DNA of 64,000 nucleotides. Source: JAPLDB01 sp038230515 (GTDB lineage: Bacteria; Bacteroidota; Bacteroidia; AKYH767-A; 2013-40CM-41-45). The stretch is taken from the NCBI GenBank assembly GCA_038230515.1, contig JBBRND010000017.1, forward strand, positions 31,926-95,925. The letters run 5' to 3'. This document shows positions 12,164-20,869 of this stretch, one piece after another. A program made the position numbers and the translations under genes. Each line of letters starts with the position of its first letter. Position 1 is the stretch's first letter. A model generated the notes under the pieces. The model saw only the letters and a program-made list of their open reading frames with translations. It was not told the origin of the DNA and made no database searches.

Positions 12164-12171
12164 TACTTTTG
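12164..12171 (+). promoter_or_regulatory. -7 element (TACTTTTG) for the GlmU-like gene
   Basis: TACTTTTG fits TAnnTTTG and lies 25 bases before the ATG at 12197. No good TTG is placed upstream, so only half of the promoter is supported. Confidence 0.5.
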
Positions 12172-12196
12172 ATCGCTTTCATTTTAGCAAGACTGA

Positions 12197-13384
12197 ATGA
12201 ACTACATCCTCTTCGATGACGAAACACGCATAAGTTTATTGCCGTTTACTTTCACGCGACCGGTTTGTGAAATAAGAATCGGCATATTGACCATTCGCGA
12301 AAAGTGGGAAAAGCATTTGAAGCAAAGCGTTTCTTTTTTCACGGAAGATTTTCTGAAAGAAAAATTTCCAACCGCAATTGAGAACGATAATATTCTCATC
12401 AATGGTTCTGTATTGCCTGATGAAACTTTGATAAAAGAAATCAACTCCTTAAAGACCGGAGAAAAAATAGCGGGCGATGGTTTTCTGATTGCATTCAGAA
12501 TTTCAGGTGATGAGTTGAAAAACATTAAGTCTTTTCATCGCACTGATCTTTCAGATTCAAAAAAGAATTCTTCTTCCTTCAAACTGAATTTTTGCTGGGA
12601 TATTTTTTCAAAGAATGAAAAAGCAATCGCTGATGATTTTGTTTTATTGACGAAAGGAAAAAAATCTCTTCCAATCAGTTCAACAAATCGGGTAATTAAT
12701 TCGAAAAATATATTTCTTGAAGAAGGTGCAAAAGTTGAATGCGCCATCCTGAATGCTTCCACCGGATTTATTTACATCGGCAAGGATGCAGAAGTGATGG
12801 AAGGTGCCATGATCCGCGGACCGTTTTCGCTCGGGGAACATGCACAACTAAAAATGGGAGCAAAAATTTACGGAGCTACTACCATCGGACCGCAATGCCG
12901 TGTTGGCGGTGAAGTGAGCAACTCCGTTATTTTCGGGTCCTCGAATAAAGCACACGATGGATTTCTGGGTAACTCTGTGATTGGCAAGTGGTGCAACCTT
13001 GGCGCTGATTCTAATAACTCCAATCTGAAAAATAATTATTCGCAGGTGAAGATGTGGAACTTTAGTAAGGAAGATTACATCAACACCGAATTAACTTTCT
13101 GTGGATTGATGATGGGCGATCATTCCAAGTGCAGCATCAACACGATGTTCAATACGGGAACAGTTGTTGGCGTGAGTGCAAATATTTTCGGCACAGGATT
13201 TCCGCCAAAGTTTGTTCCGTCATTTTCATGGGGCGGATCGGAGGGCTTCAAGACATATCGTCTCGAAGAAGCAGGTGAAGTAGCAAGCCGTGTTTACGAA
13301 CGCAGAGGAAAAACATTTGATGCCGCAGAGAAAAAAATTCTGAAACATTTATTTGATGCCACCACTAAATTTCGTTCATGGTAA
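12197..13384 (+). CDS. GlmU-family sugar nucleotidyltransferase/acyltransferase
   Basis: A 395-residue protein of the Bacteroidota-specific alternative GlmU group. The N-terminal half (opening MNYILFDDETRISLLPFTFT, with RPVCEIRIGILTIREKW) is the putative nucleotidyltransferase-like domain. The C-terminal half (about 185-345) is a left-handed beta-helix of hexapeptide repeats (IGKDAEVMEGAMIRGPF, IYGATTIGPQCRVGG, SVIGKWCNLGADSNNSN). It is expected to make UDP-N-acetylglucosamine from glucosamine-1-phosphate for peptidoglycan and LPS, but the N-terminal domain lacks the classic GlmU signature, so the exact reactions are inferred. Its stop codon overlaps the start of the next gene. Confidence 0.87.
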   Translation: MNYILFDDETRISLLPFTFTRPVCEIRIGILTIREKWEKHLKQSVSFFTEDFLKEKFPTAIENDNILINGSVLPDETLIKEINSLKTGEKIAGDGFLIAFRISGDELKNIKSFHRTDLSDSKKNSSSFKLNFCWDIFSKNEKAIADDFVLLTKGKKSLPISSTNRVINSKNIFLEEGAKVECAILNASTGFIYIGKDAEVMEGAMIRGPFSLGEHAQLKMGAKIYGATTIGPQCRVGGEVSNSVIFGSSNKAHDGFLGNSVIGKWCNLGADSNNSNLKNNYSQVKMWNFSKEDYINTELTFCGLMMGDHSKCSINTMFNTGTVVGVSANIFGTGFPPKFVPSFSWGGSEGFKTYRLEEAGEVASRVYERRGKTFDAAEKKILKHLFDATTKFRSW

Positions 13385-13914
13385 TTATGGAAAAAGATTT
13401 TGCAGACAGTTTACTTTATTTCATTCCCGCTGTTCTTGTTTTAGGTGGAATGTTTCTCGTCATTAAAAAATTTATTGACCGCGATCAGCAATTGCGGATG
13501 ATGGAACTGAAGAAAAGTAGTCAGAAGGATTCTTTGCCTCTCAAACTTCAGGCAATTGAACGGATGGTTTTATTTATGGAACGTATTTCTCCTGACAATC
13601 TGTTACCCCGTTTGCATCGAGGAGGAATTTCTGCAGGGCAGCTTCACAGCGATTTGCTTGCAACTATTCGGTCGGAGTATGAACACAACGTTACTCAGCA
13701 GGTCTATCTTTCTAACGAAGCTTGGAGCGAAGTAAAAGAGGCGAAGGAAGAATTGCTAAAGATCATCAACAATGCCATGAGCGAAACCGGACAACAAGCA
13801 ACAGGTGTTCATCTCAGTTCAAAAATTTTTGATCTTATGATTAAGGATGAAAGCTTCCCTCACCTGAAAGCGATTGAAGAGTTGAAAAAAGAAGCGCGGC
13901 TGTTGATTGGTTGA
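13378..13914 (+). CDS. Conserved Bacteroidota membrane-anchored protein of unknown function
   Basis: A 178-residue protein with one transmembrane segment near residues 10-28 (LYFIPAVLVLGGMFLVI) and a soluble, helix-rich C-terminal domain (IERMVLFMERISPDNLLPR). I recognise it as a protein often found beside methylmalonyl-CoA mutase in Bacteroidota, but it has no known function. The start is ambiguous: ATG at 13378 overlaps the upstream stop and ATG at 13387, nine bases on, is equally good. It is translationally packed between the GlmU-like gene and the mutase gene, which suggests one operon. Confidence 0.8.
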   Translation: MVIMEKDFADSLLYFIPAVLVLGGMFLVIKKFIDRDQQLRMMELKKSSQKDSLPLKLQAIERMVLFMERISPDNLLPRLHRGGISAGQLHSDLLATIRSEYEHNVTQQVYLSNEAWSEVKEAKEELLKIINNAMSETGQQATGVHLSSKIFDLMIKDESFPHLKAIEELKKEARLLIG

Positions 13915-13927
13915 TTCTCGTATAGGA

Positions 13928-15481
13928 ATGTCTGAAGAAAAAAAAATAATAACCGAAAGCGGAATCGAAATAAAACCGATTTACACTTCGCATAAAACAA
14001 AACCGGAAATGCCCGGTGAGTTTCCTTTTACACGCGGAGTAACGGCTGATATGTACCGCGGCAAGTTATGGACCATGCGGCAGTATGCAGGATTTTCAAC
14101 TGCAGAAGAATCGAACAAGAGATACAAATATTTACTTGCGCACGGTACAACGGGTTTGTCAGTCGCGTTTGATTTGCCGACACAGATCGGTTATGACAGC
14201 GATCATGAATTATCAGAAGGAGAAGTTGGCAAAGCAGGAGTCGCCATTGATTCATTGCGCGACATGGAAGTTTTGTTTGGAGGAATTGAGTTGGAAAAAA
14301 TTACCACTTCAATGACGATCAATTCCACTGCTTCAATTTTATTGGCGCTTTACATTGCACTTGCGAAAAGACAGGGCGCTGATCTGAAAAAAATTTCCGG
14401 AACTATTCAGAATGATTTGCTGAAAGAATATGCAGCGCGTGGAACGTACATCTATCCTCCGCGAGCTTCCATGAGAATTATCACAGACATCTTTGCGTAT
14501 TGCAGCAAAGAAGTTCCGAAGTGGAACACGATTTCAATTTCCGGTTATCACATACGCGAAGCGGGTTCTACTGCCGTGCAGGAACTTGCATTCACGCTTG
14601 CCAACGGAAAAACGTATGTGAAAGCAGCGCTTGCAGCGGGACTCGACATTAATGTGTTCGGAAAGCGGTTGTCATTTTTCTTTAATGCGCACAATAATTT
14701 ATTTCAGGAAGTGGCGAAGTTTCGTGCTGCGCGAAGAATGTGGGCAACCATTATGAAGGAACTCGGAGCAACTGACGAGCGCGCGATGATGATGCGCTTT
14801 CACACACAAACTGGCGGCTCAACATTAACTGCACAACAACCCACGAATAATATTGTGCGCGTAACACTTCAGGCACTGAGCGCAGTGCTTGGAGGAACTC
14901 AATCGCTTCACACAAATGGATACGATGAAGCATTGACGCTGCCCACTGAAGAGGCAGCGCGGATAGCGTTGCGCTCGCAACAAATTATTGCGCTTGAAAG
15001 CGGTGCAGTGGATACTGTTGATCCGCTGGCTGGTTCATACTTTATTGAATCGCTCACGGATGAACTGGAAGCGAAAGCTTTTGACTACATCAAAAAAATT
15101 GATGCTATGGGCGGCTCGGTGCAGGCAATTGAATCGGGTTATATTCAGAATGAAATTGCTTCGGCTTCTTATCAATACCAGCAATCGGTTCAAAACGGAA
15201 CGCGCATTATTGTGGGCGTAAATAAATTTGAAATGGAAGAGCCGCCATTTGATAAGCACCTCACCATTGATGATTCCATCCGCGAAGTGCAGATTGCAAA
15301 GCTGAAAAAACTAAGGGCGGAGCGCGATGAAAAAAAAGTAACGCAATGCATCAACAGCATTGAACAATCTGCAAAAGAAAATACGAACCTGATGCCTTTT
15401 ATTATTGATGCAGTAGAAAATTATTGCACGCTCGGTGAAGTTGCAGATGCTATGCGGAAAGTTTTCGGGGAGTATAAATAA
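13928..15481 (+). CDS. Methylmalonyl-CoA mutase catalytic subunit without B12-binding domain
   Basis: A 517-residue TIM-barrel acyl-CoA mutase that ends where the cobalamin-binding domain would begin. Tyr53 in RQYAGFSTAEESN, Arg183 in SMRIITDIFAYC and His208 in ISISGYHIREAGS match the substrate-binding residues of methylmalonyl-CoA mutase. Isobutyryl-CoA mutases carry Phe and Gln at the first two places, so methylmalonyl-CoA/succinyl-CoA interconversion is the better call. The B12-binding DxHxxG domain must come from another polypeptide, which is not in this window. ATG at 13928 was preferred to TTG at 13907 because the mutase homology starts soon after it. It probably serves propionate or branched-chain amino acid metabolism. 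Confidence 0.9.
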   Translation: MSEEKKIITESGIEIKPIYTSHKTKPEMPGEFPFTRGVTADMYRGKLWTMRQYAGFSTAEESNKRYKYLLAHGTTGLSVAFDLPTQIGYDSDHELSEGEVGKAGVAIDSLRDMEVLFGGIELEKITTSMTINSTASILLALYIALAKRQGADLKKISGTIQNDLLKEYAARGTYIYPPRASMRIITDIFAYCSKEVPKWNTISISGYHIREAGSTAVQELAFTLANGKTYVKAALAAGLDINVFGKRLSFFFNAHNNLFQEVAKFRAARRMWATIMKELGATDERAMMMRFHTQTGGSTLTAQQPTNNIVRVTLQALSAVLGGTQSLHTNGYDEALTLPTEEAARIALRSQQIIALESGAVDTVDPLAGSYFIESLTDELEAKAFDYIKKIDAMGGSVQAIESGYIQNEIASASYQYQQSVQNGTRIIVGVNKFEMEEPPFDKHLTIDDSIREVQIAKLKKLRAERDEKKVTQCINSIEQSAKENTNLMPFIIDAVENYCTLGEVADAMRKVFGEYK

Positions 15482-15624
15482 TGGGTGGCTGAATTTTTTT
15501 TGAATAATTTATTTTCTTTTCCCCACGAAATCATTTCTATCGCCATGAAAAATTCTGCGTAATTTATTTTTTCGCAAAAAATATTCCGCTGCTGAAAACC
15601 GGCTCATTATTTTTCTCATCACCC

Positions 15625-15868
15625 CAAAAATTCACGACAAGATCCGGGAAGTTTGCCTCTTAACTTCCGGAGTTATCCTCAAGACCCGACAAGTTAAGCG
15701 CTAAACTTCTGAAGTTATGCCCAAGATCCGGCAGGTTCAGCTCTAAACTTGCTGAGTTATCCTCTAAACTTGTGAAATCATGGCCAAGATTCGGCAGGTT
15801 TAGCGCTGAATTTGTGAAATCATGGCCAAGATTTGGGAAGTTTAGCGCTGGATTTGTAAAAATCAACC
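15625..15868. repeat. Intergenic 21-bp tandem array B (about 11-12 units, 42-bp dimers)
   Basis: Units start at 15625, 15646, 15667, 15688, 15709, 15730, 15751, 15772, 15793, 15814, 15835 and 15856. Two subtypes alternate for much of the array, one with GTTTAGCGCTnAATTT and one with GAAATCATGGCCAAGAT, so the working unit is a 42-bp dimer. The minus strand stays open as a heptapeptide repeat (68 codons) with no plausible start or homology. The flanks (15482-15624 and 15869-15940) are AT-rich and I see no gene in them. Confidence 0.9.
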
Positions 15869-15940
15869 CCCTAAATTTTCAACAAACCTCGAAAAAAGAT
15901 TAAAAACGAACAATTATGGAAAAATTTAAAGTTTAGTTAG

Positions 15941-16020
15941 GATTAGGCCAACCGCAGGGCGACAATGCAGGAGAAGCAGATGCGCAATCGCATCCTGTTG
16001 CGCGCGGGGGGCGCTCTTCT
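15941..16020. other. GC-rich hairpin-forming island upstream of the broken T9SS gene
   Basis: Inside an AT-rich 559-base gap, about 80 bases are sharply GC-rich. They contain a perfect hairpin GATGCG-CAAT-CGCATC (15979-15994) followed by a G/C-only stretch with GCGC repeats. It could be a structured RNA, a leader element or a relic of a mobile repeat. No coding signal is convincing. Confidence 0.5.
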
Positions 16021-16040
16021 TTTTGTTGTAGATTTGAGGG

Positions 16041-17602
16041 ATGAAATTTTTTGGGATGAGGAAATGTTTGGTGTTGATTGTTATTTTTCAATCTTTCTTT
16101 TGTTTTTGTGCTGATGCACAAATTACTTTTCAAAAAACTTATGGCGGACCAAACTGGGATGAATTTGCAATGTCTCGTCAAACTTCTGACGGTGGATTCA
16201 TTGCTATAGGTAACACTACTAGTTTTATACCGGTAGGGAAAATATTTATTTACCTCATTAAGACCGATGTAAATGGTGATACTCTTTGGACAAGAACTTT
16301 TTCAAGTGGCACCTTATGTTGCCAGTATGGTTTTGATGTTAAGCAGACTTTTGATGGTGGTTACATACTATCAGGTGAAATTTATCCAAATCCATTTCTT
16401 ATTAAAACTGATGCGAGTGGAAATCCTGTGTGGTGTAAATCTTATACGGGATCAATAAGTACCTTCTCAATGGTGGAACAGACTGCTGACAGTGGATACA
16501 TACTGCTTGGCGTACCTCAGGGTGGTGGTTGGGCAATCTATTTAGTCAAAACGAATGCAGCAGGAGATACAACTTGGACACGAAATTATGCAGGCTACGG
16601 AGGAATTGGAGGGTTAGATAGTAGAGGCGCGTGCCTTACTAAAACTTTTGACGGAGGATATATCTTTGGCGGAAATACTGATGCTTTTAGTCCCAACATC
16701 AACAACAGTTATTATCATCATCTTTATATTGTTCGGACAGATATAAACGGTGATACGTTATGGACGAAAGTTTACGGGGATATTAATTCAACCGGTCAGG
16801 AAAATGCCCGATACATTATTCAAACTTCAGATAGTGGATTTATGATAGCAGGTGACCCGAATTTTTTACTGAAAATAAACAGCAACGGAGATTATGTTTG
16901 GGCAAAGAAGTATTATCCAACATCGTTCAATATGATACAACAGACTCGGGACGGGGGTTTTGTTGGTGTCGGAACTGTAAATTCCCCCACTTAGGTTCAA
17001 CTTGTAAAAATAGATTCAACAGGAAACATCATGCTATCGCAGATTATTGGTGGAAACGGATGGGATGAAGGGCACTCTGTTCAACAGACAACAGATGACG
17101 GTTTCATTGTCGGTGGATGGACATATAACAGTTTTGGTAACGATAGTGGTAATGTTTACCTTATCAAAACAGACAGCAGCGGATACAGCGGATGCAACGA
17201 AAGCAATCTTACGCTTACTTATAATTTATACTATCCCCAAGAGCGTCCAGCTCCTTCTGCGGTTTCAACATTCAATCTTATCACAACTGCCCTTGTTCCT
17301 CAGGTAGGTTACAGAGGAGATGTCACAAATCTCTGTAGTGATGTTGGGATCAATGAATCAATTAATGGAAATAATTTTCTTCTTTCCCCAACCCCACCTC
17401 TTCCTCTTTCACCATAACCACCACAGCACAACTGCAAAACGCACAGGTAGAAATTTACAATGTGGTGGGAGAAAAAATGTACACCGAGCGAGTTAACAAT
17501 CGTGCATCGTGCATAGTGCATAGTGCATTGCCTCCCGGCATTTATTTTGTAAAACTACAGAGTAAGAAGGGCAGCGCGGTGCAGAAACTGGTAATACAGT
17601 AA
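16041..17602 (+). pseudogene. T9SS type A secreted beta-propeller-like protein, broken by a stop and a frameshift
   Basis: The N-terminus is a signal peptide (MRKCLVLIVIFQSFF, ATG at 16056 in frame with ATG at 16041). At least six repeats of about 55 residues follow, with motifs like TSDGGFIAIG and YLIKTDxxGDTLWT. An in-frame TAG at 16992-16994 interrupts the frame, which then continues unchanged (VQLVKIDSTGN) in the same phase. A second lesion near 17390 (one base missing in CCCCAACCCC) shifts the C-terminal domain (SPNPTSSSFTI, VEIYNVVGEKMY, LPPGIYFVKL) into another frame ending at 17602. Read through both lesions, it is a complete T9SS cargo. A TAGATTTG at 16029-16036 resembles a -7 element and would favour the 16056 start. 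Sequencing error is possible for either lesion. Confidence 0.82.
17502..17529 (+). repeat. Four 7-bp repeats (GTGCATA) inside the T9SS sorting domain
   Basis: GTGCATC, GTGCATA, GTGCATA and GTGCATT stand in tandem, encoding the non-family residues RASCIVHS between NN and ALPPGIYF of the sorting domain. It looks like an insertion between two conserved strands. Confidence 0.75.
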
Positions 17603-17636
17603 ATCGTTTACTAGCTAAAATACTTTTCTTTGCATC

Positions 17637-18068
17637 ATGCAGCGTGCCCTCTCCTTTTCATTTACAGATAAGCAATGGATGGATATTGCATTCGACATCC
17701 GCAGAAAAGTTTTTGTGGAAGAACAAAAAGTTGATGCAAGAGAAGAGTACGATGAGTTCGAAAAAACTTCCATTCACTATTTGGTTTTTGTTGATGAACA
17801 ACCCGTAGGCACTGCCCGCTGGAGAATAACCGAAAGCGGAATAAAACTGGAACGGTTTGCAGTGCTTAAAGAATTCAGAAATGCACGCGCAGGAAGAACC
17901 GTGCTACTCAAAGTTCTGGACGATGTAATTCCTCTCAACAAAAAAATTTACATGCACGCACAGGTGGCAGCCATGAGCTTTTATTCGCGCGAAGGGTTTG
18001 TGACGGAAGGGGAAATGTTCACCGAGTGCGACATTCAACACTTTAAAATGGTGTGGAAGAGAATTTGA
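17637..18068 (+). CDS. GNAT family N-acetyltransferase
   Basis: A 143-residue protein of the YjcF/ElaA-like GNAT branch, with IRRKVFVEEQKV near the N-terminus, VGTARWRI, the acetyl-CoA loop region LERFAVLKEFRNARAGRTVL and the C-terminal AAMSFYSREGFVTEGEMF. In this family it transfers acetyl groups from acetyl-CoA to an amine; the substrate cannot be told. It is probably cytoplasmic. It starts 34 bases after the broken T9SS gene and is transcribed the same way, and it converges on the barrel gene downstream. Confidence 0.9.
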   Translation: MQRALSFSFTDKQWMDIAFDIRRKVFVEEQKVDAREEYDEFEKTSIHYLVFVDEQPVGTARWRITESGIKLERFAVLKEFRNARAGRTVLLKVLDDVIPLNKKIYMHAQVAAMSFYSREGFVTEGEMFTECDIQHFKMVWKRI

Positions 18069-18143
18069 AAAAGGTTATACGTATCAGCCACTGCAAATCA
18101 CCAATCGCTACTTCGAAATCAATTCATCATTCGTTGATCAAAA

Positions 18144-19922
18144 TCAGAAGTAAGAGACAATTCCAAAGTGTACTTTCCCGTTTCTGAAATAAATCGGGTT
18201 GCTGAATTGCTTGCCTAGCGCGTAACTCACGCTCATGATGCCAAGCTTGGTTTCAAAATTTATTCCTGCCCCGAAGCCGTAAGGTTTATCAGTAATCGTA
18301 TTCACCTTCCTTAATTTTTTCTCATACAAGGCCTGGTTGTAGAAAGCAAACAGAAAAGAATTTTGTTCGAGCAGGTAACGGTATTCAATTTTGCCGATGG
18401 TGTATTTAGAAGCGTAAATACTTTCTTCGTCAAAGCCGCGCAGGGTTTTTAGTCCACCAATGCGGTAAAGTTCGTTCGTGAAAATATCTGCACCGTATAG
18501 GTACGCGCTTTTATTTCCGACATCCAGCACCTGCCGCTGCGAAACGGAAATAAAATAATCTCCTGAAAATTCAAAATGATATTGAGTAGTGGTCAGGTCC
18601 AAACTATCATAAGCAATCGGATTGATGCCTGCATTTTTTTTGATGATGCGGTTGCCTGTACTAGCTGATGCTTCAGCCATAAATCCCTTTCGGGGATTGA
18701 AACGGTAATCCAGTTTTTCAAAATGAAGCAGAATGCCATACGATGTAATGCTGATGTCAGCATAAGGCGGAAGCACAGTGGTAGATTCAAGTCCAACGGT
18801 GTTCAACAGAGAACTTTCTTTGTTAGTAACAAATGCCTTGATAAAATTTACACCGGTGAACATGTATTGCACACCGATATTTTTTGTTACATCAATGTAG
18901 GTGGTATCTTTTTTATAGATGGCAAGATTTCCATCAATCCCTATTGGCGTGTTGAGAATGTAAGGATAAAGCGCATGAACTTTTAAGTCCTGCGTTTTCG
19001 CTGCAAGCTGTTGCCAGTTAAGTTCAATCACTTCCCCGCGCCTGAGTGCGTTCTGTAATTTAAGGTGCGCTTCACCGGTAAAATTTATTTTACTTGCATT
19101 GTTATTATCAGGCGCCACACCAAGCACACCATCAAACTGGCTTGCCTTTCTCGGTTCGAGGTAGAGATTAAGTTTGGTTTGTTTATCATCAAAAATAATT
19201 TCGTTTGATTTTAATTCAGTTACAAAAGCAAGCTCGTGCAGCCGCACCGTAATGCGTTTCACTTTCGATTCGTCATACACCGCACCCGGCTTGATGCCGA
19301 TGTAATTGTAAATGTAAACGGGAGTTACTACATCTTTTCCTTTCATCACCACGCTATCAATTTTGCAAAAGCGATTTCGTTCAAGATGGAGCGAAGCATG
19401 AATTAAGTTTTCTCCTATTGAAATACTGTCGAGCCGCAGAGACGCAAACGGGAATCCGTTGTTCTCGCAATTGACGATGATGCTGTTTTCAAGTTTTGCA
19501 ACACGATCGTAGCGAACAGGTTTTTTGGAAAAAGATTTTCTGCTAAATCCTGTGCCGCTAAGAAATGCAGCATCCACATTTCCTTTTTCAAGCGTTGCCC
19601 ATTTATATTTTTCTCCGAAAAACAAATACGCATTGCAAACTGTAGAATCGAAGTGCACACTGTCAAGCGAAGAAGTAAGATACCCGTTTGCCTGAAGTTT
19701 CACAATCATCTGCTGCAACTCGCGGTAAACGGAAAGCGAATCTTTGAAACTTGAATGAGAGAGTACCTGTTTTTTTACAGAAGAAAAATCTTTTGAATGA
19801 ACCGTGTCAACCAACTGAACGTTGATAGAATATTTTTTCTCCGCGAAGGAACTGGAAGATACCATCAACAGAAATAAAATCCATGCTGACAGAAAGAAAA
19901 ATTTAGAATTCGTTTTTATCAC
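18144..19922 (-). CDS. BamA/TamA-family outer membrane protein
   Basis: A 592-residue protein with a signal peptide (hydrophobic core about 8-25, ending SSSFA-EK), POTRA-like repeats over about 30-240 (for example KPGAVYDESKVKRITVRLHEL), and a C-terminal 16-strand-barrel region. That region has the Omp85-type motif RIGGLKTLRGFDEE (about 500), GFGAGINFETKLGIMSVSYALG and a terminal phenylalanine (FGIVSYF), as expected for an outer membrane barrel recognised by BAM. It is shorter than BamA and has few POTRAs, so it is more likely a TamA-like or specialised assembly/translocation protein. It is a single gene; the substrate is unknown. Confidence 0.85.
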   Translation of the reverse strand: MIKTNSKFFFLSAWILFLLMVSSSSFAEKKYSINVQLVDTVHSKDFSSVKKQVLSHSSFKDSLSVYRELQQMIVKLQANGYLTSSLDSVHFDSTVCNAYLFFGEKYKWATLEKGNVDAAFLSGTGFSRKSFSKKPVRYDRVAKLENSIIVNCENNGFPFASLRLDSISIGENLIHASLHLERNRFCKIDSVVMKGKDVVTPVYIYNYIGIKPGAVYDESKVKRITVRLHELAFVTELKSNEIIFDDKQTKLNLYLEPRKASQFDGVLGVAPDNNNASKINFTGEAHLKLQNALRRGEVIELNWQQLAAKTQDLKVHALYPYILNTPIGIDGNLAIYKKDTTYIDVTKNIGVQYMFTGVNFIKAFVTNKESSLLNTVGLESTTVLPPYADISITSYGILLHFEKLDYRFNPRKGFMAEASASTGNRIIKKNAGINPIAYDSLDLTTTQYHFEFSGDYFISVSQRQVLDVGNKSAYLYGADIFTNELYRIGGLKTLRGFDEESIYASKYTIGKIEYRYLLEQNSFLFAFYNQALYEKKLRKVNTITDKPYGFGAGINFETKLGIMSVSYALGKQFSNPIYFRNGKVHFGIVSYF

Positions 19923-19961
19923 TTGAAATATTCTGCGATAAGAAGCTTTTGTCTTTGCGAA

Positions 19962-19996
19962 GTTACCGTATAACGCATAACTAGTAACGAATAACC
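19962..19996. repeat. 7-bp microrepeat between the barrel gene and ung (five units)
   Basis: Successive heptamers GTTACCG, TATAACG, CATAACT, AGTAACG and AATAACC share a TAAC core with a 7-base period. It ends seven bases before the ung stop codon. Confidence 0.6.
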
Positions 19997-20003
19997 TTTC
20001 AAG

Positions 20004-20684
20004 TTATTCTAACCTCCAGTCAATCGGCTCCAAACCTTGCTGCTTCAGCAATTCATTCGTCTTTGAAAAATGTTTGCTGCCGAAAAAAGCACCGCCTGCC
20101 AACGGAGAAGGATGAGCAGCAGTTAGAATGAAATGTTTGCTCGTGTCAATCAACTCTGCTTTCTTTTTTGCAAAATTTCCCCACAACAAAAACACCACAC
20201 CTTTTTTCTTTTCTGAAATAGTTCTGATCACAGCATCCGTAAATTTTTCCCAACCCTTTCCCTGATGCGATCCGGCATTGTTTGCTTGTACGGTAAGCGT
20301 AGCATTCAGCAACAATACTCCTTGGTTCGCCCACTTTTCGAGATTTCCTTTTTTCGGAATGGGAATACCAAGATCACTGTTAAGTTCTTTGAGCATATTC
20401 ATTAGTGAAGGAGGCGGAGCAACGCCATCAGGAACGGAGAACGACAACCCATGTGCCTGCCCAGCGCCATGATATGGATCTTGGCCGATCAAAACCACCT
20501 TCACATTTTCAAATGGAGTGTGATTGAACGCAGAAAATATTTTTGATCCGGGCGGGTAAATGATTTTATTTTTTAGTTTCTCACTCACTAAAAAACCCTT
20601 GAGCTCTTTGAAATAAGGAGAATGAAACTCACTGCCGAGTTGTTCTTTCCAGCTTGGTTCTATTTGAGGATTTACTTCAGCCAT
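20004..20684 (-). CDS. ung: Uracil-DNA glycosylase family 1
   Basis: A 226-residue enzyme, the usual length, that removes uracil from DNA as the first step of base excision repair. The water-activating loop GQDPYHGAGQAHGLSF contains Asp69, LLLNATLTV forms the uracil-binding strand, and the leucine loop HPSPLAGGAFFGSKHF contains His191. It is cytoplasmic. A -7-like element lies 30 bases upstream. It is transcribed convergently to no neighbour and separately from the lipoprotein gene, which starts in the opposite direction 185 bases away. Confidence 0.97.
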   Translation of the reverse strand: MAEVNPQIEPSWKEQLGSEFHSPYFKELKGFLVSEKLKNKIIYPPGSKIFSAFNHTPFENVKVVLIGQDPYHGAGQAHGLSFSVPDGVAPPPSLMNMLKELNSDLGIPIPKKGNLEKWANQGVLLLNATLTVQANNAGSHQGKGWEKFTDAVIRTISEKKKGVVFLLWGNFAKKKAELIDTSKHFILTAAHPSPLAGGAFFGSKHFSKTNELLKQQGLEPIDWRLE

Positions 20685-20710
20685 TTCTATTTATAGTTTG
20701 AAATCTTCGC

Positions 20711-20718
20711 CAAAGATA
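20711..20718 (-). promoter_or_regulatory. -7 element (TATCTTTG) for ung
   Basis: CAAAGATA on the plus strand reads TATCTTTG on the minus strand, 27 bases upstream of the ung ATG. No TTG is correctly spaced upstream. Confidence 0.45.
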
Positions 20719-20772
20719 CGCGTGGAAATTTTTTCAGGAACCACTTTGTTCAAAAATGTTGTCAACTCTGCA

Positions 20773-20801
20773 TTGCCAATTCAATCAAAAAGATACTTTT
20801 G
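20773..20801 (+). promoter_or_regulatory. Promoter of the small lipoprotein gene
   Basis: TTG at 20773-20775 and TACTTTTG at 20794-20801 are separated by 18 bases. The leader to the ATG at 20870 would be about 60 bases. Confidence 0.6.
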
Positions 20802-20869
20802 CAGCACTTTCCCTGCACTTCAAACATTTAGTTAAAAATTACGTTATAGAATATCAATAACTAAGAACA

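Noticed and set aside
15660..15866. 68-codon minus-strand open frame with heptapeptide repeats
   Set aside because: Same reason: a 21-bp array keeps any frame open unless a unit holds a stop.
16992..16994. TAG as a readthrough or recoded codon
   Set aside because: A second frameshift lies in the same gene, which fits decay better than programmed recoding; no context signal is visible.
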